Shown: in pieces, positions 29,530-38,717 of the stretch | Position numbering within the stretch: position 1 is the stretch's first letter | How the letters are laid out: each line of letters starts with the position of its first letter | Assembly: GCA_013822395.1 (NCBI GenBank) | Contig: PNKK01000002.1 | Coordinates: 62,001 to 126,000 of the forward strand | From: Anaerolinea sp. | GTDB lineage: Bacteria; Chloroflexota; Limnocylindria; Limnocylindrales; CSP1-4 | Direction of reading: 5' to 3' | Length of the DNA stretch: 64,000 nt | Notes under the pieces: generated by a model | The model's database searches: none | What the model was told of the DNA's origin: nothing | The model's input: the letters and a program-made list of their open reading frames with translations, nothing else | Program-made: the position numbers and the translations under genes

Positions 29530-32394
29530 TCAGCCCCCAATCCTCGCTGCCGCGAGCGTCTGCTGACCCTGCCGGTAGAGCTCCTCCTGCATGAGCCGCA
29601 TCGCACCACGCACAAAGTTGCGCTGCTCACCCTCGGTCGCGATGACCGTTCCGGCGTGGAGATGGGCGTGGAGGTGGACTTCCCGGCCACCCGGCCCCGG
29701 AGCGCTGACCGGCGCCGGTCCACGTGATCCCTGCATCGTCTCGGCGATGACCGAGAGGCCCGGCAGGGTCACGTTCGAGAGCCCGCTCGAGAGCCCACGG
29801 AGCCACGAGGACGCCAGGTTCGCTCCCCACGCCGACTGATCCTCGGCCAGCGGACCGGCCTCCGCGGGGCTCTTGACCTTCAGGAACTTCGTCGCAGCCG
29901 CCGCGAGCGCGGCTGCTGCGGCGGCGACGGCCTTGGCCTGCGAGCGCAGGCCCTCGGCGAACGCCTCGCCGAGCGTCGCTCCGCTGTTGTAGAAGCTGAT
30001 GCCGTACTTATCGAGCAGCTCCAGCACCTGCGCGTTCGTCTTGCGCCACTCCTCGGGGTGCTTCGAGAGGTACTGCTGGAGCAACAGGAGCTCCTTGTCG
30101 AACGCCTTGACCTGGGCCTCGTATCGCTTGGCCTCGGCCTCCTCCTGTATCCTCGCGAGGTCATCGTTGGCCTTGCGCTGCTGTTCGAGACGGTCGATCT
30201 GGGACCGCGCCTCCTCCTCCATCCGGCGCAGCCGCTGGTCGTCGTAGAAGTCCGAGAGCGCCAGCTCCGCCTCCTCGATGGCGCGCTGGCTGTCGCGCAC
30301 CGCGTTCGGGTCCGAGGGGTCCACCTGTGCGCCACGAGCATCGGCGACCCCGCGCTGAAGGCGCTCCTCCTCGCGAGCGCGCCGCTTCTCCTCGATGGCC
30401 CGACGCGCCTCTGACAGAGGGCCCTCGATGGCGGCGATCTGAGCGTCGATCTGGGCGTTCGCAAGGTCGCGGGCAGCGCGGATCGCTCGCAGGTTCTCCT
30501 CGTTGAGCTTCTTGAAGAAGACGGCAGCGCGTTCGCGCACCGCATCGAATGCCCGCGAGAGCCGGTCCTTCATGTCGGTCGCGAGCTCACGCAGCTTCGT
30601 CTTGGCGCCGGCCGCGCCCTTCCCCACCCCGTCGAGGCTGACGCGATACTGGTCGGCCTTCTTGCTGGCCCTGTCTGTGTCGCCCGTGGCGCCACCGACC
30701 TGACCCCGGAGCCCCACCATGTCATCCTTGAGGCGCCCGGCCTGGCTGGCCAACTGCGCGGTACTCCGGACCGCTCCGTCCATCCCCACCCGCCACTTGC
30801 GGATGTCGTCGTCCTTGAGCGCACCAGCCATCTTGCGGACGGACTCGTCGACCCAGCGGGCGAGCTTGGGGATGTCATCGAAGGGCAGCATGTTGTAGCC
30901 CGCGATGAGGGTGTTGATGCCGTCGATGAAGGCGTTGACGATGCCACGGACGACGACGCCGACCGCCCTGAAGGCCCACTCCACGACCCCGGGAAGCGCC
31001 CCGACGACATCGGCGACGCGACCGAACGCGGCTCCGATGAGATCCGCTACCGCGCCCAGGGCCGCCATGAGCACCTTGTTCGAGGTGATCCAGCCGACGA
31101 ACGCGGCGAGCTTCCCGATGAGCCAGCCAACGAGTTCGCCGACGGCGCGCAGAGCCTTGCCGAGTCCGCCGTCGAAGACCCGCTTCGCGAGGTCGACCAC
31201 GATCGGAATGACCGTCTTGATGATGACCGCCGCGAACCCGGCGAGCGCGGACGTGATGCGGAGCACGACCGGACCGAGGGTCTTCACGATCGACGCGCCG
31301 AGGTCAGCGAGCGTGGCGGCGACAGCCCCGATCGCCGGGGCCACGTCCCGCGCGAAGGCGACACCGATCCCGACCAGCTTGCCCACGAAGCCACCGATGA
31401 GTGCGGCATTGCGAGCGAGCGCCGGACCGAGGGTGGCGCCGAGGCTCCGCGCGACATCCGCAAGCGTCGGCACGACGGCCCGGACAAGCGACCCGAACTG
31501 GCGGGCGATGCCGGCGACCGAACTCCCGATCCGCGCCGCACCCGCCTGGAACTCCGACGATGAGAGGGCCTGGCCGAGGCCGTCAACGCCCTTGCTGATC
31601 TCCTCGAAGAACGGCTTGAACGCGGTCGCCAGGGCGTTGTTGAGCGAGTCCTTGACGGTGCTCATCGCGCCCTGGAAGGTGCGCGACTGCTTGGCCATCA
31701 TCCCGCCGAACCGCTGCTCCATGCCGGTCGTGATCGCTGCAATCGCCTGGTCGGCGGGGATCAACCCCTGCTCGGCGAGCTTGCGCGTCTGGGCCACCGA
31801 GGCCCCGATCGCATCGGCGAGCATCTGCCAGGCCGGGATGCCAGCGTTCGTGAGCTGCATCATGTCCTGGGCGTTCACCCGGCCCGCCGTCTTCATCTGG
31901 CCGAGGGCGTAGGTCACCCGGTTGAGTGTCTCGCCGCTGCCCCCGAGGGCCGCCACGGCATCGCCGACCGCGGTCAGCTTGGGCAGCACCTCCTCGGACG
32001 AGAAGCCCATCGCGAGCATCCGCTGCGCGGCGTCCTGGAGGCCCGGGAACTCGAACGGCGTGCGGGCCGCGAAGTCCTTCATCTCGGCGATGAACGCGGT
32101 CGCCTTCGAGCTCGAGCCGAGCAGGGTGGTGAACCCGATCTGCGCCTGTTCGAGCCGACTGTTGAAGTCGATGAACGCGCCCTTGAGGAAGCCGACCGCA
32201 TCGCCCATCGCGTTGAGCCCGAGCGTCGCGGCGCCGAAGCCGATCGCCGTCCCGAGGGCGGTCTTGAGCACCCCGCCGGTCGCCCGCGCAGAGTCGGAGA
32301 AGCCGCGCAGCTCGTTCTTGCTGGCGGCCAGCGTCGAACTAAGCTGACTCCGGTCGCCGCGCAGGCGGACGACGAGGTTGCCGACCTCGGCCAT
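29530..32394 (-). CDS. Tail tape measure protein
   Basis: 954 aa, AQIGFTTLLGSSSKATAFIAEMKDFAARTPFEFPGLQDAAQRMLAMGF, long hydrophobic/coiled regions, after tail chaperones. Confidence 0.92.
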   Translation of the reverse strand: MAEVGNLVVRLRGDRSQLSSTLAASKNELRGFSDSARATGGVLKTALGTAIGFGAATLGLNAMGDAVGFLKGAFIDFNSRLEQAQIGFTTLLGSSSKATAFIAEMKDFAARTPFEFPGLQDAAQRMLAMGFSSEEVLPKLTAVGDAVAALGGSGETLNRVTYALGQMKTAGRVNAQDMMQLTNAGIPAWQMLADAIGASVAQTRKLAEQGLIPADQAIAAITTGMEQRFGGMMAKQSRTFQGAMSTVKDSLNNALATAFKPFFEEISKGVDGLGQALSSSEFQAGAARIGSSVAGIARQFGSLVRAVVPTLADVARSLGATLGPALARNAALIGGFVGKLVGIGVAFARDVAPAIGAVAATLADLGASIVKTLGPVVLRITSALAGFAAVIIKTVIPIVVDLAKRVFDGGLGKALRAVGELVGWLIGKLAAFVGWITSNKVLMAALGAVADLIGAAFGRVADVVGALPGVVEWAFRAVGVVVRGIVNAFIDGINTLIAGYNMLPFDDIPKLARWVDESVRKMAGALKDDDIRKWRVGMDGAVRSTAQLASQAGRLKDDMVGLRGQVGGATGDTDRASKKADQYRVSLDGVGKGAAGAKTKLRELATDMKDRLSRAFDAVRERAAVFFKKLNEENLRAIRAARDLANAQIDAQIAAIEGPLSEARRAIEEKRRAREEERLQRGVADARGAQVDPSDPNAVRDSQRAIEEAELALSDFYDDQRLRRMEEEARSQIDRLEQQRKANDDLARIQEEAEAKRYEAQVKAFDKELLLLQQYLSKHPEEWRKTNAQVLELLDKYGISFYNSGATLGEAFAEGLRSQAKAVAAAAAALAAAATKFLKVKSPAEAGPLAEDQSAWGANLASSWLRGLSSGLSNVTLPGLSVIAETMQGSRGPAPVSAPGPGGREVHLHAHLHAGTVIATEGEQRNFVRGAMRLMQEELYRQGQQTLAAARIGG

Positions 32395-32652
32395 CTAGAG
32401 CCGCCCCCCGGCGAGCGCCGCCCGGGACGCCTCGTCGCCGAACATCGCGACGAGCTCGTCGAGCGAGTTGACGCTCCCGCCGCCGGCCGGCCCTGCGCGC
32501 CCGCGGTCGGTCCGCTCAGCCTGGCGCGAGAGGTAGCCGGAGAACGCGGCCAGTTGCGGCAGCGTCAATCGCATGAACTGGGCCGGCGTGTAGCCGTACG
32601 TCCCGGCGACGGCGGCCATCATCTCGCCCCAATCGATGCTCGCCCAGCTCAC
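32395..32652 (-). CDS. Tail assembly chaperone, -1 frame segment (T part of G-T fusion)
   Basis: PRRGGGVSWASIDWGEMMAAVAGTYGYTPAQFMRLTLPQL; reached from upstream frame by the slippery site. Confidence 0.75.
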   Translation of the reverse strand: MSWASIDWGEMMAAVAGTYGYTPAQFMRLTLPQLAAFSGYLSRQAERTDRGRAGPAGGGSVNSLDELVAMFGDEASRAALAGGRL

Positions 32653-32966
32653 CCCGCCTCCGCGGCGGGGACCGGGTTTCCCGGGTCCTGCTCCTCTCCG
32701 ATCACCCCGCTCTTGGTCAGCACCCGCCGAGACGTGGCGAGCAGGTTGCGGACCGTGAACCGCCGGCCGACCTCGGTGATGGTGATCTCCGGCTCCTCGT
32801 GCCGGGCGACGAGCCACAGGACGCAGCGGACCACCGCGAGCCGGCTCCAGTCGATCTTGTCGAGGTCGCCGAACGACTCCTCCAGGTCGGCCAGGTCGTT
32901 GAGGTCCAGCACCTCGGCATCCATCTCCGAGGGCCGGATTTCAGTGAGCCGCTTGGCTCCTGCCAC
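32649..32966 (-). CDS. Tail assembly chaperone G
   Basis: Between tail tube and tape measure genes; GTG start with AGAGGAG. Confidence 0.75.
   Translation of the reverse strand: MAGAKRLTEIRPSEMDAEVLDLNDLADLEESFGDLDKIDWSRLAVVRCVLWLVARHEEPEITITEVGRRFTVRNLLATSRRVLTKSGVIGEEQDPGNPVPAAEAG
32652..32682 (-). other. Programmed -1 ribosomal frameshift signal
   Basis: G GGA AAC heptamer (32676-32682) in zero frame, 5-nt spacer, hairpin CCCCGCC-GCGGA-GGCGGGG (32652-32670). Confidence 0.82.
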
Positions 32967-32983
32967 GCTCCACTCCTCTCTGC

Positions 32984-33018
32984 GATGGGGGCAGGCCCAT
33001 TGACGGCCTGCCCCCATC
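32984..33018 (-). terminator. Strong hairpin after tail tube gene
   Basis: GATGGGGGCAGGCC-N7-GGCCTGCCCCCATC, 14-bp perfect stem. Confidence 0.6.
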
Positions 33019-33039
33019 GGCTACACACCGGTTGTCGGA

Positions 33040-33876
33040 TTACTGGGTCGCCTTGACCGTCAAGAGGCTGTTCGACAGGCTGGTATCGACGATCAGGTCG
33101 AACTCGAGGTCCCGCGTGCTGATGTCCTCGCGGCTGAACGGGAAGGCGAGCTGCTTGCAGGACGCCTTGAACGCCTCGACCACGACGGTCTTGCCGGTCG
33201 CATCAGAGCGCTGGTGGGTGAACACGACGTAGAGGAAGGCCGGCCCGACAGACGATCCGACCGCGTACACGTCAGTGCCCGAGCCGAGCGTGCCCGACTG
33301 ACTGAACTGCGCCGCGGCGAGCAGGTGCTCGATGACTTCGAGGCGCAGCTCGACCTTCTTGGCCCGGACCGTCGCCTTGCCGCCGTAGAACGCGCGGGCG
33401 ACCGGGAACAGGCTCTGGCCGTAGAAATCCTTGTCTTGGTACGTGATGTCGAACTCGGCGTCACCGCCGATCTCGCCGATCGTGACCAGCCCGACGAAGC
33501 GGGCCTGCGCGCCCGCCGTGGAGAGCGCTCCGGTCTGGTTGTATGGGCTCGCGGCGGTCGTGCCCTGGGCGGTCGCAAAGCCGGACACGGTCCCGATGTA
33601 GATCCGGTAGCCGGTCGGGGCCGGGCCGGACGCGGGCGCGGTGAAGGTCACCGTGATGCGCTGGGTGGCGGTTCCGCCGTTGAGGACGATCGTCTGCTCG
33701 GCGGTCGGGGTGCTCTCGCCCGCCGCGTTGTAGGCGGTCACCTGCACGACATACGTGCCGTTGGAGAGCGCCCCGCCTGTGGATGCCTGGGCGAGCACCA
33801 CGCCGGTGGGCGGCTGGACCTGCCCGCCGGCATACCAGGGAGCGGCCGAGATCGCGCCGGAACCGAGGGTAAGCAT
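33040..33876 (-). CDS. Major tail (tube) protein paralog 1 with inserted Fn3/Ig-like domain
   Basis: ITIGEIGGDAEFDITYQDKDFYGQSLFPVARAFYGGK and LAFPFSRED shared with paralog 2; insertion GTYVVQVTAYNAAGESTPTAEQT. Confidence 0.8.
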   Translation of the reverse strand: MLTLGSGAISAAPWYAGGQVQPPTGVVLAQASTGGALSNGTYVVQVTAYNAAGESTPTAEQTIVLNGGTATQRITVTFTAPASGPAPTGYRIYIGTVSGFATAQGTTAASPYNQTGALSTAGAQARFVGLVTIGEIGGDAEFDITYQDKDFYGQSLFPVARAFYGGKATVRAKKVELRLEVIEHLLAAAQFSQSGTLGSGTDVYAVGSSVGPAFLYVVFTHQRSDATGKTVVVEAFKASCKQLAFPFSREDISTRDLEFDLIVDTSLSNSLLTVKATQ

Positions 33877-33877
33877 G

Positions 33878-34402
33878 TTACTGGGTCGCCTCCACGCGCA
33901 TCACGTCCTTGGCGGCCATCGAGGCATCGGCGAGCGCGGTGAACTCCCAGTCCTGGGTCCCGATGTCCTCGCGGCTGAACGGGAAGGCGAGCTGGACGCT
34001 GTATGCCTTGAACAGGTGGACGTTGACGACCTTGCCGGTCGCGTCGCTCCGGGCGTGAACGAACTTCACGTAGACCGGCACGGGCTTGCTCGCATTCGTC
34101 ACCGACCAGATGTCATTCCCGCCGCCCGAGCTCTGGACGATGTTCGTGAGGGCCGCCAGGTTGGCCGGATAGAGCTCGACCTTCTTGGCCCGGATGGCGA
34201 CCTTGCCGCCGTAGAACCCGCGGGCAAGCGCGAAGACGCTCTGGCCGAAGAAGTCCTTGTCCTGGAAGCTGATGTCGAACTCGATGTCGCCACCGACCTC
34301 GCCGATCGTGATCGGCGACGGATACGAGGTGGCGATGCTCGCCGGGTTTACGCCGGCGACGTAGGCGGCGATCTGGATGGTGCCCGAGCCGAGGGTGAGC
34401 AT
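33878..34402 (-). CDS. Major tail (tube) protein paralog 2
   Basis: MLTLGSG..., ITIGEVGGDIEFDISFQDKDFFGQSVFALARGFYGGK, LAFPFSREDI. Confidence 0.8.
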   Translation of the reverse strand: MLTLGSGTIQIAAYVAGVNPASIATSYPSPITIGEVGGDIEFDISFQDKDFFGQSVFALARGFYGGKVAIRAKKVELYPANLAALTNIVQSSGGGNDIWSVTNASKPVPVYVKFVHARSDATGKVVNVHLFKAYSVQLAFPFSREDIGTQDWEFTALADASMAAKDVMRVEATQ

Positions 34403-34415
34403 GTGACCCGTCTCC

Positions 34416-34811
34416 TTACTGCGCGATGAGCCGGTACCGAACGTCGCGGACGAACTCGCGCGCGTCGGGGTCGAAGTCGTCGGTGTCGTTGTCCTTGAGG
34501 CACAGGTGGACGAGCCGTCCGTTGCCCGCCAGTCGCTTGCGGTTGAGCAGCGCCTCGACCCGCGAGGCGATGGCCACGACCTCGGTCGCGCTCACGGCGC
34601 TCGCGATCGTCAGCACGAGCGTCGGCCGATCGACGCCGAAGGCGACGTCGGATGGCCCGGCCACGACGGCCACCGCGATGGCCGGCGGCGCCACGCGACC
34701 GAGATCCTCGACCGGGTAGACCTTGCGGTCCGAGGCGCTACCGCCGAGCAGGGCCTGGAGCGTCGGGTCGCCGGCGAGCAGGCTGAAGGTGAGGTCATAC
34801 AGTCCATCCAT
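34416..34811 (-). CDS. Tail terminator-like protein
   Basis: Position upstream of tail tube; LLAGDPTLQALLGG...VYPVEDLGRVAPPAIAV. Confidence 0.6.
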   Translation of the reverse strand: MDGLYDLTFSLLAGDPTLQALLGGSASDRKVYPVEDLGRVAPPAIAVAVVAGPSDVAFGVDRPTLVLTIASAVSATEVVAIASRVEALLNRKRLAGNGRLVHLCLKDNDTDDFDPDAREFVRDVRYRLIAQ

Positions 34812-34868
34812 CTTGGTCCCACCATCGTATTGGCGGCAGAGCGCCTGTCCAGATCGCGCCCGTCTGCG

Positions 34869-35372
34869 CTAGCGGAGCGACTCGAACTCCCGGCGCAGCA
34901 CCGGCAGGGCGGCCGGGATCGCCTCGTTGAGGGCCGGGCGCAGGAACGGGCCGTGGCGACCGTTGCCGGTCCGGCGCCTGTTGCTGCGGCTGCCCGTGCG
35001 CGCCGCGTCCGCGGCGAGTTCGCGCACCGCACGCGTGCCCCGGCGCCGGCCACCACTGCGGCGCGTCCCGAACTCGATGATCGAGGCATAGATGACGTTC
35101 GAGCCCACCAGCACCTCGAACTCGCGGCCCCGCTCGCGCCGCTCGAACACCGCATCGCCGGGGCGCATGGGTCGGGGCGCGAGCTGTCCGCCGATCGAAC
35201 TCTTGAGCCGGCCCGTGACGACCGGCACGTACTTGTCCTTGGCCAGGCGCTCGATGAGGAGGGCCAGGCGAAGTATCGAGCGCTCCATGGCGGCCGCCGC
35301 GTCGCCATCGCGGCGATCGACCGCCGAGAGCAGCCGGTCCAGTCCCTCGACGCTGATCTCGACGCCGATCAC
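34869..35372 (-). CDS. HK97 gp10-like head-tail component
   Basis: VEGLDRLLSAVDR...VTGRLKSSIGG...ASIIEFGTRRSGG...FLRPALNEA. Confidence 0.75.
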   Translation of the reverse strand: MIGVEISVEGLDRLLSAVDRRDGDAAAAMERSILRLALLIERLAKDKYVPVVTGRLKSSIGGQLAPRPMRPGDAVFERRERGREFEVLVGSNVIYASIIEFGTRRSGGRRRGTRAVRELAADAARTGSRSNRRRTGNGRHGPFLRPALNEAIPAALPVLRREFESLR

Positions 35373-35713
35373 GGTCCTCGCCGGATGATCCGCGCCGTCA
35401 CGATGAGCTGCGTCCGCCAGCCATCTGCGGACACCGCCTCGACGAGGTAGCCCGTGCCGGCCACGGTGAGGATGTCCTGCGAGACCGGGCGCAGGGCACC
35501 TCCCAGATACGGCAGGTAGACCGTTACCCGCTCCTCCCCGGTCGGCCCGACGGGCTCGTAGCGCGTGCGCGACCCGCCGCGCTCGGCATCAACCTTGGCC
35601 CGCACGGTGCGGCCGGCCCACGGGAACGTGTCGGTGAAGGTCGGGCTGCCGTCTGACGCGTTGCCGGCGCGCGTCTTGCGGGTCAGCGTGGCCGACTCGC
35701 GCAGGCCGATCAC
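35369..35713 (-). CDS. Head-tail stopper-like protein
   Basis: Position and size; GYLVEAVSADGWRTQLIVTA. Confidence 0.6.
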   Translation of the reverse strand: MIGLRESATLTRKTRAGNASDGSPTFTDTFPWAGRTVRAKVDAERGGSRTRYEPVGPTGEERVTVYLPYLGGALRPVSQDILTVAGTGYLVEAVSADGWRTQLIVTARIIRRGP

Positions 35714-36609
35714 CGCAGCGTCAGCCGCTGGCTCGACCACTCCGCGAGCAGCGCCTGCGCGGCGGCCGGCACGTCGAGCTGGTCGCGGGTGAGGCTCGCG
35801 TCCCCGGCACGGGCGCTCTTGAGGCCGCCGAAGCCCTGCTTGCGCAGCTTGACATCCGCGAGCACCTCCGCGGTCGTGAGCGCGGCGGCGGTCCGGATGG
35901 CCTCCGGGATGCGCGCCAGGCCGTGGGTGTAGGTGAGCTCCCAGACGGGCTCGCCGAGCGGGATGAGCGCGGGCGTCACGACGTACGTGGAGGCGAGCGA
36001 ATAGGTGACCTCGAAGTAGCCCAGCCGGTCGGCGACGAACACGCTGGCGGGCGGCACCTGGACCTTCGCGGTCGTGCCGACGTACAGCGTCAGGGCCACC
36101 ACCGCGACGATCGGCCGGCGGGCCGGATAGAGGCGCCCGTTGTCGCGCCAGCGGTGGCGCTCGGTCCGCTGCGTAAGCACGGGCGACCAGCCGAGATGCG
36201 CATCCACCAGTCGGCTCGCGGTCAGGATGTGGCGGTCGAGCTGGTCGTTCGTGAGCAGGCTTCCATCGATATCGGTGAGGTCGGTGAGGTCGTAGTCGCG
36301 GAACTCCACGGCGCTCAGGTAGCCCATCGCGTCGCCCGCGAACGGGTCGCTCCAGCCGCCCGGGTTGGGCGGCGACCCGGCGGCGCGCACATAGCGGGTC
36401 ACGTACCACTGGCCCGAGGCGCCGGTGAGATCGGTGTAGCTGTACGCCTCGACACCCGCGGTGAGCACGACGACGTTGCCCAGCGAGGTGAACGTGCCCG
36501 ACTGGGCGGCGGCGTCCGCGCTGGTCGCCGCCCGCCCGACCTCGACCCGGTCGTAGCCCTGGGCGAGGACCGTCGCGATGTCGCTGACGAAGATCCGGAG
36601 CTTGATCAC
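35710..36609 (-). CDS. Head-tail connector/adaptor
   Basis: LTNDQLDRHILTASRLVDAHLGW...LYPARRPIVAVVALTLY. Confidence 0.65.
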   Translation of the reverse strand: MIKLRIFVSDIATVLAQGYDRVEVGRAATSADAAAQSGTFTSLGNVVVLTAGVEAYSYTDLTGASGQWYVTRYVRAAGSPPNPGGWSDPFAGDAMGYLSAVEFRDYDLTDLTDIDGSLLTNDQLDRHILTASRLVDAHLGWSPVLTQRTERHRWRDNGRLYPARRPIVAVVALTLYVGTTAKVQVPPASVFVADRLGYFEVTYSLASTYVVTPALIPLGEPVWELTYTHGLARIPEAIRTAAALTTAEVLADVKLRKQGFGGLKSARAGDASLTRDQLDVPAAAQALLAEWSSQRLTLR

Positions 36610-36664
36610 GTGTCCATCCTCGCCACGCCCGGCGCGGGTGTCGATGGCGCGCCGGTCTGCGCCT

Positions 36665-38464
36665 CTAGCCGACCCTCGGCCGCCCCACGTTGCCGGCCCG
36701 CCCGGCGGGCGTCAGCGAGCCGCCCGAGCCGGCGAGGGCATCGCCTGACCCGACCCCGGCCGACTCCTCGACGACCGCCCGACCACGCCCGAGTCCCGTC
36801 GCGGCCCAGCCGATCGCGGGCCGCAGGAGCGCCTCCCGGATGCCGGCGGTGGCGCCGGCGGCCGCCAGCGAGGTCCGTGCGCCGCCGGAGGTGAACCGGA
36901 CGCCGGAGGCCCGGGCCGCCGCGACGGTGACGGCCTGCGCCGCGCCGGTGGCGGCCGGCGCCTGCCGGCTGATAGACGTCCAGGTGACGCCCACCCCGCG
37001 GGAGAGCCCGAGCTTGGCCGCGGTCCCGATCGAGGCGCGCCGGCCGACGACGGTAGCGATCGCCGGCCCGATGACCGTCTTGCTGCCTGACGCGGAGCCG
37101 CGCACGACCGCCCCGGCCGCGGTCGCCCCGGTTGCGGCCGGGGCGCCTGCGCCGGCCCCGCCCGCCGGCTGCGCGCCGGCCGAGCCGCCCGAGCGCGAGC
37201 TGGCACCCGTGTCGACGCCGCCCGCCGGCCGCAGCTCGGCGCTCGACCCCGACCGGGCCGGTGAGCCCGCGGCTGTGGCGCGCGTGACCACAGCGCCCCG
37301 GGCCGAGCCCGAGAGGCCGGCCGACAGGCCCATCGTGGAGGCGGCGATAACCTGGCCGGCGATGGCCGCTCCGGAGGCGCCCCGCTGTCCCTGCGCCGAG
37401 CCGCGGACCGCGACCGCGGCGGCCGCTGCCCGGGACGGGGACTTGCCGCCCGAGGCGGCCGCGCGGGGGACGACCGCGGCCGCGCTCGATCGCGCGGGAG
37501 ACTTGCCGCCGGACACGGACGATCGGCCGATCGGGGCCGTCGTGGCCGCTCCGGTGGTGCCCCTAGTGCCGGAAGCCGCGGCGCCCTGCGGTACGCCCGT
37601 GGTGGCCACTCCAGTGGCGGTCATGGTGCCGGCAGCGAGGGCGCGCGCGACGACCGCGGTGGCGGACGGGCGGCTGATCGCGATCGCCGAGCTTACGACC
37701 CCTCGCGCGACCGGGGCGGCGCTGCCCGGGCCGGTGGCGGACTTCGCCCCCGACGCCGCGGCCCCGACGGGCCGGCGGGCGACCGAGCCGGAGGAGGCCA
37801 TTCGGGCGCCGGCCGTCTCGGCGCGTGATGCCTGGGCCGCGGCGCTCGCCCTCGCAGGTGACTTGCCGCCCGAGGCGGCCGCGCTGGGAGCGATCGCCGA
37901 GACGGACGCCCGGGCCGGGCTCTTGCCGCCGAGCGCCGACGCCCGGCTGACGGCTGCGGCCGCGGCCGCGCCCGAGAGGTTCTGCGGCACCGAGTAGTCG
38001 ACTTCGAGGTACACGAAGTCGAGCCGCGCGGTGGACGCGGTCGTGGTGTTGCCGCGGCTGTACCGGACGCGCGCCTTGAGGAGCGTCGAGGCGGACCGCA
38101 GGTCGGCGAGGGTGACGCCCGAGAGCGTCGTCGTGATCGTCGTCTGCGCGGTCGCGCCCGACGTCGCCTCGGTGCCCGAAGTGGCGCCGTTGTTGCGCCC
38201 CTGGATGCCGAGCACGAGGCCGGTGATCGCGGCGGTGGCGCCGATCCGGCAGAACATCCGGACGGCGGTGATCGTCGCCCCGTCCGGGATGTCGGACGCG
38301 GCGAGGTCCGGGAAGCCGAAGTCGCCCGAGAGGGTGGTGTTCTTCGTGCTCGACGCGATCGTGGCATAGACCGCGTCGGCCGTCAGCGCGTAGGCGTTGG
38401 CCGGGTTCGTCCAGCCGGTCGCGACGACGGCGTGGGCGTTAGCGGCCTTCTGGACGGTCGGCAT
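36665..38464 (-). CDS. Virion-associated repetitive Ala/Gly/Ser/Arg-rich protein with beta-rich N-domain
   Basis: N-terminal ~165 aa beta-rich domain then ~400 aa imperfect GGKSPARASAAA-type repeats. Confidence 0.65.
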   Translation of the reverse strand: MPTVQKAANAHAVVATGWTNPANAYALTADAVYATIASSTKNTTLSGDFGFPDLAASDIPDGATITAVRMFCRIGATAAITGLVLGIQGRNNGATSGTEATSGATAQTTITTTLSGVTLADLRSASTLLKARVRYSRGNTTTASTARLDFVYLEVDYSVPQNLSGAAAAAAVSRASALGGKSPARASVSAIAPSAAASGGKSPARASAAAQASRAETAGARMASSGSVARRPVGAAASGAKSATGPGSAAPVARGVVSSAIAISRPSATAVVARALAAGTMTATGVATTGVPQGAAASGTRGTTGAATTAPIGRSSVSGGKSPARSSAAAVVPRAAASGGKSPSRAAAAAVAVRGSAQGQRGASGAAIAGQVIAASTMGLSAGLSGSARGAVVTRATAAGSPARSGSSAELRPAGGVDTGASSRSGGSAGAQPAGGAGAGAPAATGATAAGAVVRGSASGSKTVIGPAIATVVGRRASIGTAAKLGLSRGVGVTWTSISRQAPAATGAAQAVTVAAARASGVRFTSGGARTSLAAAGATAGIREALLRPAIGWAATGLGRGRAVVEESAGVGSGDALAGSGGSLTPAGRAGNVGRPRVG

Positions 38465-38690
38465 GGGCCAGCTCCGGGCGCATCAGGCTGTGGTTCCACG
38501 CCCGGGCCGGGTGCCGCCCGAGGGACAGGCCGAAGGGGCCCAGGTGGAGGTCCAGATACGGGCCGTAGGGCCCGGCTTCGGCGACGCGCGTGCAAGGGTC
38601 GACGTGGACGCCCAGGCTGAGCGTCCGGTCGAAGGCGTACTGGACCATCCACCACGGTCCGTAGGCCACGCCCCAGCGGCGGGTGAACAT
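38439..38690 (-). CDS. Small phage protein
   Basis: ORF in compact operon; WGVAYGPWWMVQYAFDRTLSLGVHVDP. Confidence 0.55.
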   Translation of the reverse strand: MFTRRWGVAYGPWWMVQYAFDRTLSLGVHVDPCTRVAEAGPYGPYLDLHLGPFGLSLGRHPARAWNHSLMRPELAHADRPEGR

Positions 38691-38717
38691 GGCCGCCCTC
38701 CTCGCCCGGAGGGCCGG

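Noticed and set aside
36690-37997. 435-aa plus-strand ORF
   Set aside because: Antisense shadow of the repetitive virion protein; composition mirrors the minus-strand repeats.
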